A stretch of 5,543 nt of DNA from Paracoccaceae bacterium (GTDB lineage: Bacteria; Pseudomonadota; Alphaproteobacteria; Rhodobacterales; Rhodobacteraceae), in NCBI GenBank assembly GCA_002683355.1, contig NYTF01000070.1, positions 1-5,543 on the forward strand. The letters run 5' to 3'. This document shows positions 1 to 5,543 of this stretch, piece by piece; the first letter of the stretch is position 1, and each line of letters begins with the position of its first letter. The translations under genes were made by a program, and so were the position numbers. The notes under the pieces were generated by a model that was given only the letters and a program-made list of their open reading frames with translations, was not told where the DNA came from and did not search any database.

Positions 1-459
1 GCCCCACATTCACCTGCAAATTCGATAGACATTACTGAAACAAAAGGAACCAAAGTTGATGTTGCATATATTGGTGCATGTACAGGAGCTAAATTGTCTG
101 ACTTGAGAATGGCAGCTTCAGTTTTGAAGGGAAAAAAGCTAGCTTCTGGGGTTAGATTATTGGTTGCTCCTGCATCACTAAAAGATCAAGAAACTGCTAA
201 AACAGAGGGAATTATGCAGATTTTTGAAGATATAGGCGCATCAATTTTACCAAACTCATGTGGAATTTGTGCTGGCTATGGTTCAGAGAGATTGGGTGAA
301 GATATTGTTTGCATTTCATCAACTGCACGAAACTTTCAGGGGCGCATGGGTGCACTATCATCTGGTGTATATTTAAGTTCACCATATACAGTTGCCGCTT
401 CTGCTATTTGTGGGGAGATCAGTGATCCGCGAAATTTTATTGGAATAAAAAATGAGTGA
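1..459 (+). CDS. Aconitase/isopropylmalate dehydratase-family large subunit, C-terminal part (LeuC/DmdA-like hydro-lyase)
   Basis: The reading frame is open from base 1, so this is a gene truncated by the window edge (152 visible residues of a family normally about 420). The TTG at 94 lies inside conserved sequence and is not the start. The family is [4Fe-4S] hydro-lyases that interconvert an unsaturated dicarboxylate or tricarboxylate and its hydroxy acid. Numbering from the first visible codon, the three cluster cysteines are C27 in GACTGAK and C87/C90 in NSCGIC. STARNFQGRMG (107-117) carries the conserved arginines of the substrate pocket, and YLSSPYTVAASAICG (124-138) is the usual C-terminal helix region. 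CTGAK replaces the common CTNxR, so the protein belongs to a divergent subgroup. It overlaps the small-subunit gene by 8 bases, and the two should form one enzyme. With the lyase next door, I infer a substituted maleate, as for dimethylmaleate hydratase DmdA of Eubacterium barkeri, rather than isopropylmalate. Note that this 'DmdA' is unrelated to the DMSP demethylase of the same name. Family is sure; substrate is not. Confidence 0.93.
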   Translation, partial: APHSPANSIDITETKGTKVDVAYIGACTGAKLSDLRMAASVLKGKKLASGVRLLVAPASLKDQETAKTEGIMQIFEDIGASILPNSCGICAGYGSERLGEDIVCISSTARNFQGRMGALSSGVYLSSPYTVAASAICGEISDPRNFIGIKNE

Positions 460-955
460 GATTGGTACTGTTTGGTTGTTTGGTGATGATATTGATACTG
501 ATATATTGGCGCCTGGAAAATTTATGAGTAGCGAAATTAGTATTTTAGCATCTCATTGTCTGGAAGCGATTAATCCTTCATTTGCCAAGAACGTGCAGCC
601 AGGAGATCTACTTGTGGCAGGAAGCAATTTTGGAGTTGGATCTTCACGTGAGCAAGCTGCACAAGCTCTAAAATATCTTGGAATTAAAGCTATAATTGCC
701 AAATCATATGCTGGTATTTTTTATAGGAATGCAATTAATTTAGGTTTGCCAGTGTTTGTTGGTAAAGTGAGTGACGTTGTGCAACCTGGAGATAGGGCCA
801 GATTGGCAATTAAAACTGGTATTTTTGAGTTAGTGGACGAAAATAAAACTATCTGTTGTGAACCTATATCTAAATTTTTACTAGAGCTGATAGAAGCTGG
901 TGGTTTGGTGCCTCATCTAGAAAAAAGATTTGCCAAAGAAAAGAAAATAATATGA
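452..955 (+). CDS. Aconitase/isopropylmalate dehydratase-family small (swivel) subunit, LeuD/DmdB-like
   Basis: This 167-residue protein has the length of the short LeuD/HacB/DmdB swivel-domain subunits that pair with a separate large subunit. Visible motifs are GDDIDTDILAPGKFM (11-25), the substrate-specificity loop; GSNFGVGSSREQA (57-69), which binds substrate carboxylates through the SSR arginine; and SYAGIFYRNAINLGLP (85-100), with the second conserved arginine-asparagine pair. The C-terminus, IEAGGLVPHLEKR (147-159), is also typical. Two positions differ from the usual GCGSSREHA: Val62 replaces Cys and Gln68 replaces His. The loop lacks the YLRT-type signature of isopropylmalate enzymes. 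The ATG at 452 overlaps the end of the large-subunit gene by 8 bases, with a weak GGA at 442-444. The frame before it has no better start, and the product begins right at the conserved fold. It supplies the mobile lid over the [4Fe-4S] site of the upstream subunit. A substituted maleate hydratase role is inferred from the neighbouring lyase. Confidence 0.93.
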   Translation: MSEIGTVWLFGDDIDTDILAPGKFMSSEISILASHCLEAINPSFAKNVQPGDLLVAGSNFGVGSSREQAAQALKYLGIKAIIAKSYAGIFYRNAINLGLPVFVGKVSDVVQPGDRARLAIKTGIFELVDENKTICCEPISKFLLELIEAGGLVPHLEKRFAKEKKII

Positions 956-1830
956 AGAAAACATTTAAAGATAAAATGAATAATCATAAAATGCTAATTT
1001 TACCTGGGGTTTATGATGCTCTTTCGGCTTTATTAGCGCAACAGACGGGCTTTGAAGGTGTTTATTTGTCAGGGGCAAGTATTTCTTACACAAGATTAGG
1101 TCGATCTGATGTTGGCTTAGTATCGGTCAGTGAAGTAGCAAATACCTTAGAGATGATATGTGATAGAGTAGATATTCCTGTAATGGTGGATGCAGATAAT
1201 GGTTATGGTAATGCCTTGAATGTTCAAAGAACTGTCCGGCAATTTGAAAGAGCTGGTGCTTCGGCCATTCAATTAGAAGACCAATCTTATCCAAAAAGAT
1301 GCGGACATTTAAATGGAAAAATTTTAATAAAAACCAGTGAAATGGTAGGAAAAATTAATGCTGCTTTAGATGCGAGAAAGAGTGAAGAGACACTGATTGT
1401 TGCACGCACTGATGCAATTTCTGTAGAGGGTCTTTCAGAGGCGATTGAGCGAGCTCAACGTTATTGTGATGCTGGCGCCGATATAATTTTTGTTGAGGCG
1501 CCTAGTTCAATTGATGACATGAGTTTGATCGTAGAAAGTTTAGCTCCAAGAGTACCATTGCTTGCAAATATGGTGGAGGGGGGGCAAACACCCCTATTAA
1601 CAGCAGACAAATTAAAGAAAATCGGATATAAGCTGGTTATATTTCCTGGAGGATTAGTAAGAGCCCAAACATATTTAACACAGAGATATCTTGCTCAATT
1701 GTTGCGTGATGGATCAACAATTAACATGTTAGATAAGATGGTCGACTTCCAAAAATTAAATGAAATTATCGGCACTGAAGAGTTGTTAACACTTGGCGCA
1801 AGATATGATACCTTAAAGGGTGACGAATAA
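952..1830 (+). CDS. Isocitrate lyase/PEP mutase superfamily lyase, 2,3-dimethylmalate lyase- or methylisocitrate lyase-like
   Basis: At 292 residues this is a full-length single-domain TIM-barrel member of the isocitrate lyase/phosphoenolpyruvate mutase superfamily, which makes or breaks the C2-C3 bond of 2-hydroxy-dicarboxylates using Mg2+. The active-site loop is PKRCGH (114-119), with Cys117 as the expected catalytic acid/base. This pattern marks the lyases and is unlike the NKxCLK of PEP mutases. Likely metal and substrate residues are D80/D82 in VDADNGYG (79-86), E109/D110 in QLED, R152 in ARTDA, E182 in VEAP, and N206 to E209 in ANMVEGG. The substrate loop SGASISYTRLGRSDVG (40-55) differs from the ASLGxPD version of methylisocitrate lyase PrpB. 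The start ATG overlaps the previous stop by 4 bases (ATGA) and has only a purine-rich stretch before it, so translation probably depends on coupling. Placed after a hydro-lyase, it most likely splits an alkylated malate into a 2-oxoacid and a carboxylate. Oxaloacetate hydrolase/decarboxylase and methylisocitrate lyase remain alternatives. Confidence 0.92.
   Translation: MKKTFKDKMNNHKMLILPGVYDALSALLAQQTGFEGVYLSGASISYTRLGRSDVGLVSVSEVANTLEMICDRVDIPVMVDADNGYGNALNVQRTVRQFERAGASAIQLEDQSYPKRCGHLNGKILIKTSEMVGKINAALDARKSEETLIVARTDAISVEGLSEAIERAQRYCDAGADIIFVEAPSSIDDMSLIVESLAPRVPLLANMVEGGQTPLLTADKLKKIGYKLVIFPGGLVRAQTYLTQRYLAQLLRDGSTINMLDKMVDFQKLNEIIGTEELLTLGARYDTLKGDE
1815..1820 (+). promoter_or_regulatory. 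Shine-Dalgarno site for hyuB
   Basis: AAAGGG lies within the last codons of the lyase gene, 9 bases before the ATG at 1830. It supports that start, which shares one base with the upstream TAA stop (TAATG). This pattern is typical of translational reinitiation. Confidence 0.65.
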
Positions 1831-3476
1831 TGATAGACGCAGTTACATTAGCCATCTTAAATGGTCGATTGGAACAAATTGCGGATGAGATGGATGCTAC
1901 TTTATTTCGCTCAGCCTTTAATCCCATTATTGCAGAGGCTCATGACGCTTCTCATGGCATATATGATGCTGAAAATGGAGATACCTTAGTTCAAGGAAAG
2001 TCTGGTTTGCCAATTTTTGTTGGTGTCATGGCCTTTGCAGTGAAAGCCGTTATAGACAAAGCTGCAAGAGATGATGACCTTGTTGATGGTGATGTTTACA
2101 TTTTTAACGACCCTTACGATGGTGGTACTCATCTCTCCGATTTTCGACTTGTGAAGCCCTTGTATAGAAATGGCTCTGTATATTGTTATTTAGCTTCAGT
2201 TGGACATTGGCATGATGTAGGGGGTAACGTTCCAGGAAATTATAATCCAATTGCTACTGAAAGTTTTCAAGAAGGTATGCTGATACCGCCAGTCAAATTA
2301 TTTAAAGCTGGCGTAATACAGCAGGATATTATTGATATTTTGCAATCTAACTCTAGGCTTCCCATGTCTGTGTATGGAGATTTGAATGCTCAGATAAATG
2401 CCTTAGATTTAGGAGTGAAAAGACTTAATTCATTATTAGATGATTATGGCGAAAACACTATAAAGCTTGCTTTGGGGGAGCTAAAAGACCGCGCATCCAA
2501 AATGATGAGGTCATACATTTCGAGCTTACCAGATGGTGAGATTTATGCTGAAGATTATCTTGATAATGATGGAATTGTTGATGAGCCTTTAAAAATAGCG
2601 CTTAGTTTAAGGATCTCAGGAGAGTCGATGACAATGGATTTTGGAGCATCTTCTTTACAGTGTAGCGGTCCTGTAAATATCGCGCGCTCAACGACTATTG
2701 CTGCATGTTATGTAGCTTTAAAACACATTTTTGGCGATGTTCCAGCAAACGCAGGGGTTCTTGAACCAGTAAAATTCATTATAAAAGAAAAGTCTCTTTT
2801 ATCAGCTACTGCTCCTAAACCTGTGGGTGGATATACGGAAACGATACTTCGCTTAATTGATGTTATTTTTCAAGCTGTTGCAAAAATTGCCCCAGATAAA
2901 TCTAATGCCTGTGCTTATGGTACTATCAACGCCCTATCAATAGCGGGACATAGAAAAAATGGTCAACGATGGGTGATGTTCTCTTTTTTTGGAGGAGGGC
3001 ATGGTGGGCATCCATTAGGTGATGGGCTTAATCATGGTAATGCGCCGATATCTACAGCGACAATACCACCCTTGGAAATTTTAGAAGCGGCATATCCAGT
3101 AAAATTTAATCAATGGGCTTTAAGGCCAGACTCTGGTGGCGATGGAAAGTTTAGGGGCGGTTTAGGTGCCACTTATGAGATTGAACTTTTAGAAGAAAAT
3201 GCTGATGCGTTTTTATTTGGAGAGCGAGGAAAGTTTGCGCCTGCAGGCGTGGTTGGTGGTGAGCCTGGCGCTAAGAATATTTTTACTTATGAAGGTGAGA
3301 ATGGCCCAGCTCATCCTAAAATGATTTCTAAGATTGTTGGAGTGAAACTGAAAAGGGGTCAAACTGTCAGAATTGATACACCTGGTGGTGGTGGATATGG
3401 CAAACCTTCTGAACGCTCTAATGCTTTGCGAGATGCAGATAGAACTCTTGGTTACGTAACTAAAGGAAAATTATGA
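1830..3476 (+). CDS. hyuB: Hydantoinase B/oxoprolinase family subunit (HyuB-like)
   Basis: This 548-residue protein is full length for the HyuB family, which also includes N-methylhydantoinase B, the C-terminal half of 5-oxoprolinase, and the alpha subunit of acetone carboxylase. With HyuA it forms a cytoplasmic enzyme that uses ATP to open a cyclic amide or imide or, in carboxylases, to activate a ketone. Family blocks are FNDPYDGGTHLSD (92-104), HWHDVGGNVPG (126-136), ESFQEGMLIPPVKL (144-157), GPVNIARSTTIAACY (280-294), FGGGHGGHPLGDGLNHGN (387-404), LRPDSGGDGKFRGGLG (431-446), and the closing DTPGGGGYG (516-524). H101, D104 and H126 have the HxxD...H spacing I recall for the Mn ligands of the acetone carboxylase alpha subunit, so a metal site is plausible. 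No acetone carboxylase gamma-like subunit is visible in this window. The gene comes before hyuA, overlapping it by 4 bases, and the two products should form one complex. The substrate is not readable from the sequence; the neighbours suggest a lactam or imide leading to a dicarboxylate. Confidence 0.94.
   Translation: MIDAVTLAILNGRLEQIADEMDATLFRSAFNPIIAEAHDASHGIYDAENGDTLVQGKSGLPIFVGVMAFAVKAVIDKAARDDDLVDGDVYIFNDPYDGGTHLSDFRLVKPLYRNGSVYCYLASVGHWHDVGGNVPGNYNPIATESFQEGMLIPPVKLFKAGVIQQDIIDILQSNSRLPMSVYGDLNAQINALDLGVKRLNSLLDDYGENTIKLALGELKDRASKMMRSYISSLPDGEIYAEDYLDNDGIVDEPLKIALSLRISGESMTMDFGASSLQCSGPVNIARSTTIAACYVALKHIFGDVPANAGVLEPVKFIIKEKSLLSATAPKPVGGYTETILRLIDVIFQAVAKIAPDKSNACAYGTINALSIAGHRKNGQRWVMFSFFGGGHGGHPLGDGLNHGNAPISTATIPPLEILEAAYPVKFNQWALRPDSGGDGKFRGGLGATYEIELLEENADAFLFGERGKFAPAGVVGGEPGAKNIFTYEGENGPAHPKMISKIVGVKLKRGQTVRIDTPGGGGYGKPSERSNALRDADRTLGYVTKGKL
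3462..3467 (+). promoter_or_regulatory. Shine-Dalgarno site for hyuA
   Basis: AAAGGA lies inside the end of hyuB, 5 bases before the ATG at 3473. It fixes the hyuA start just upstream of the conserved N-terminal phosphate-binding motif. Confidence 0.65.
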
Positions 3477-5536
3477 AAAACTTGAAACAGGTCAACAAGT
3501 TAGTTGGGGTTGACGTTGGGGGAACGTTTACGGACGTTTTCGTATTAAATCAATCTTCAGGGCATGTATCTGTAAGTAAGGTTGCATCCACTGTAGGTGA
3601 CCAATCGATAGGATTTTTAAATGGTATTGGACAAGGCGCCAAGCATTTTGATGAGATAAATACTGTTGTGCATGGAACCACTGTTGGAACAAACGCCTTA
3701 CTAGAGCGCAAAGGAGCTAAAACTGGAATAATTACAACTAAGGGCTTCCGTGATGTTCTTGAGATGCGACGGCGTGATAGGCCCACAACTTGGGGTTTGT
3801 GGGGTATGTTTGAGCCTGTGGTGCCAAGAAATTTGCGTTTAGAAGTAACTGAGCGCACATTGGCTGATGGCACTATTAGTGTGCCAATAGATTTAAATGA
3901 GGTTAAGGATGCCGCTGAAACCTTAATTAAACTTGGCTGTGATGCCGTTAGTGTTTTTTTTATCAATGCATTTGCCAATTTAGAGAATGAGAAATTGGCA
4001 GTTTCAGAGGTTAGGAAAATTTGGCCAAATCCATATGTAACCTGTGCAACTGAAATTTTACCAGAAATTAGAGAATTTGAAAGATGTTCGACATCTACAT
4101 TGAACGCATATTTACAGCCAGTAGTTGCAAATTATTTGGATAGATTAAAAAAAGGTTTATATGAAAAGGGCTCTTCGTCTGATGTTTTAATAGTCCAATC
4201 AAATGGTGGATTAATGGACGTGGATTTAGCAGCGCAATTCCCAATTAGAACGGCACTTTCGGGGCCAGCAGCTGGAGTAAAAGCTGCTCAGTATATCGGT
4301 TCTGAAGCAGGTTTTGAAAATATAATCACGTGCGATATGGGTGGGACATCATTCGATGTGTCACTTGTAAAAAATGGAAAAAGCACACTAGCAGCTCAAA
4401 CTGAAATTGACTTTGGGATGGTGGTTAGAACTCCCATGGTTGAGATATCCACGATAGGAGCTGGGGGTGGATCAATAGCACATATTGACCAGGGAGGATT
4501 ATTGTCAGTTGGACCAAAAAGTGCAGGATCTGATCCTGGTCCAGTTTGTTATGGGCTTGGCAATAATCAACCAACTGTAACTGATGCTAATCTTTTACTT
4601 GGACGCATTAATCCGGACAGACCAATCGGTGGTAAACTTGAGAAATTAGATGTTGATGCTGCATATCATGCTGTTGAAAAGCAGATTGCTACACCTCTAA
4701 AATTGACTGTTTATGAAGCTGCTGATGCCATTGTTAGAGTAGCCAATGCTAAGATGGCAGGTGCAATACGATTAGTCTCTGTAGAGAGAGGACACGATCC
4801 TAAGCAATTCGCTATTATGCCCTTTGGTGGGGGTGGATCGTTGCATGCTGGTGCATTGATGAAAGAAATTGGTCTGGTTGCTTCTATAATACCGCGTTAT
4901 CCGGGTGTGACCTCTGCTTTAGGTTGTGTTGTTGCTGATATGCGACTTGATATTGTTCAAACAGTAAATCAAATGTTAGATGATTTAGATATTGATGCGC
5001 TTTCTAGAAAAATGGATGATCAAGCTTTGAAATTTGAGCAAGCTTTAAGTAAAGCAGAGAACAGCTTAACTGGATTATCAAGATCATTTGAGCTTGATAT
5101 GTTATATTTAGGTCAAACACACTCTATTAGTATTCCGTTACCAAATGATCCAAAAACTTATACAATTAAAAGTATTATTGATGCTTTTAATGAAGTTTAT
5201 GTAGAAACTTATGGTCGACTACTTCCTGGAATAGCTCTTAGAGTGGTTAATATGAGAGTAGCAGTGGTAGGCCATCGTCCAAAATTAGATTTATCTTCAA
5301 TGGCACCAATTTTATCAAAGAAAGTTGATGAATGTGTAACTGGTAGTAGATTAGTTTGGTGTGATGGAGCTGAGATCAGCGTAAAAATTTATGAACGTTT
5401 AGATGTCCCCGTAGGAGCAAAAGTTCTTGGGCCAGCAATTCTTGAGCAACCAGATACTACTATATTTATCGAACCCAGTATGTTTGGAATTGTAGATAAA
5501 TTTGGAAATCTAATTATTAAATGGATAGAGGCATAA
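3473..5536 (+). CDS. hyuA: Hydantoinase A/oxoprolinase family ATP-binding subunit (HyuA-like)
   Basis: At 687 residues this is full length for HyuA-type subunits (N-methylhydantoinase A, N-terminal half of 5-oxoprolinase, acetone carboxylase beta). They carry an actin/Hsp70-like ATPase fold that phosphorylates the substrate amide or ketone before the HyuB half finishes the reaction. The N-terminal domain has GVDVGGTFTDV (12-22), VVHGTTVGTNALLERKGA (65-82) and GFRDVLEMRRRDRP (91-104). The central domain has ERCSTSTLNAYL (203-214), LSGPAAGV (262-269), CDMGGTSFDVSLV (287-299), STIGAGGGSIA (326-336), KSAGSDPGPVCYG (349-361) and FGGGGSLHAG (451-460). The C-terminal domain ends with the usual GPAILEQPDTT (653-663). 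All nucleotide-binding blocks are intact, so it should be active. The ATG overlaps the hyuB stop by 4 bases (ATGA) and has a good ribosome site. Order is B then A, the reverse of many hyuAB loci. ATP-driven ring opening is favoured over carboxylation because the neighbours process dicarboxylates, but this is inference. Confidence 0.94.
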   Translation: MKNLKQVNKLVGVDVGGTFTDVFVLNQSSGHVSVSKVASTVGDQSIGFLNGIGQGAKHFDEINTVVHGTTVGTNALLERKGAKTGIITTKGFRDVLEMRRRDRPTTWGLWGMFEPVVPRNLRLEVTERTLADGTISVPIDLNEVKDAAETLIKLGCDAVSVFFINAFANLENEKLAVSEVRKIWPNPYVTCATEILPEIREFERCSTSTLNAYLQPVVANYLDRLKKGLYEKGSSSDVLIVQSNGGLMDVDLAAQFPIRTALSGPAAGVKAAQYIGSEAGFENIITCDMGGTSFDVSLVKNGKSTLAAQTEIDFGMVVRTPMVEISTIGAGGGSIAHIDQGGLLSVGPKSAGSDPGPVCYGLGNNQPTVTDANLLLGRINPDRPIGGKLEKLDVDAAYHAVEKQIATPLKLTVYEAADAIVRVANAKMAGAIRLVSVERGHDPKQFAIMPFGGGGSLHAGALMKEIGLVASIIPRYPGVTSALGCVVADMRLDIVQTVNQMLDDLDIDALSRKMDDQALKFEQALSKAENSLTGLSRSFELDMLYLGQTHSISIPLPNDPKTYTIKSIIDAFNEVYVETYGRLLPGIALRVVNMRVAVVGHRPKLDLSSMAPILSKKVDECVTGSRLVWCDGAEISVKIYERLDVPVGAKVLGPAILEQPDTTIFIEPSMFGIVDKFGNLIIKWIEA
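5526..5531 (+). promoter_or_regulatory. Probable Shine-Dalgarno site for a further downstream gene
   Basis: TAGAGG lies within the last codons of hyuA and 9 bases before an ATG that occupies the final three bases of the window. The spacing is that of a real start and matches the dense packing of the operon, with only 4 bases between the hyuA stop and this ATG. Confidence 0.45.
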
Positions 5537-5540
5537 ACTT

Positions 5541-5543
5541 ATG
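5541..5543 (+). CDS. Possible start codon of the next operon gene, cut by the window end
   Basis: Only an ATG is visible, so nothing can be said about the product. It is listed because it follows hyuA after 4 bases with a suitable ribosome-binding sequence, and because no terminator-like hairpin separates it from hyuA. The operon therefore probably continues beyond the window. Confidence 0.35.

Noticed and set aside
94..459. TTG at 94 as the true start of the first gene
   Set aside because: The frame is open back to base 1, and the residues before 94 include the conserved GACTGAK cluster motif, so the gene begins upstream of the window.
1578..1584. Run of seven G as a possible frameshift in the lyase
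   Set aside because: The frame stays open and encodes the conserved VEGGQTP motif across the run.
2984..2990. Run of seven T in hyuB as a possible frameshift site
   Set aside because: Translation continues directly into the conserved FFGGGHGGHP block, so no shift is present.
3954..3961. Run of eight T as a possible slippage site or terminator in hyuA
   Set aside because: The frame is intact on both sides, the residues fit the family, and I see no GC-rich hairpin before the run.
3550..3978. 142-codon open frame on the - strand
   Set aside because: It lies wholly inside hyuA, over a strongly conserved part of that protein. Its translation is rich in Ser, Thr, Val and Pro with no recognisable domain, and it has no convincing ribosome site. 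It is an antisense shadow.

Overview
The window is a compact, fully coding piece of one operon on the + strand. It is AT-rich (roughly 35-40% GC by eye) and has no RNA genes, mobile elements, repeats or intergenic gaps. AT-rich codon use together with hydantoinase/oxoprolinase-type genes would suit a low-GC free-living proteobacterium, for example a marine alphaproteobacterium. That assignment is inference; the window contains no taxonomic marker.

Layout: (1) bases 1-459 are the C-terminal third of an aconitase/3-isopropylmalate dehydratase-type large subunit, cut by the window edge. (2) 452-955 is the matching small (swivel) subunit. (3) 952-1830 is an isocitrate lyase/PEP mutase superfamily carbon-carbon lyase with a KRCGH active-site motif. 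(4) 1830-3476 is a hydantoinase B/oxoprolinase subunit. (5) 3473-5536 is the partner hydantoinase A ATPase-fold subunit. A Shine-Dalgarno-like sequence and an ATG in the last 18 bases suggest a further gene. Every junction is an overlap of 1-8 bases, so the set is almost certainly co-transcribed and translationally coupled. The promoter must lie upstream of the window.

A two-subunit hydro-lyase followed by an ICL-type lyase matches the end of the dimethylmaleate route known from Eubacterium barkeri nicotinate fermentation. There dimethylmaleate hydratase DmdAB makes 2,3-dimethylmalate, and 2,3-dimethylmalate lyase splits it into pyruvate and propionate. The addition of an ATP-dependent ring-opening enzyme pair (HyuBA) suggests a catabolic module: a cyclic amide or imide is opened, the resulting unsaturated dicarboxylate is hydrated to a substituted malate, and that is cleaved to a 2-oxoacid plus a short carboxylate. 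The families are clear from the sequence; the substrates are inferred. The enzymes are unlikely to be for leucine biosynthesis, because the genes sit with a malate-type lyase and the usual catalytic loops carry substitutions.
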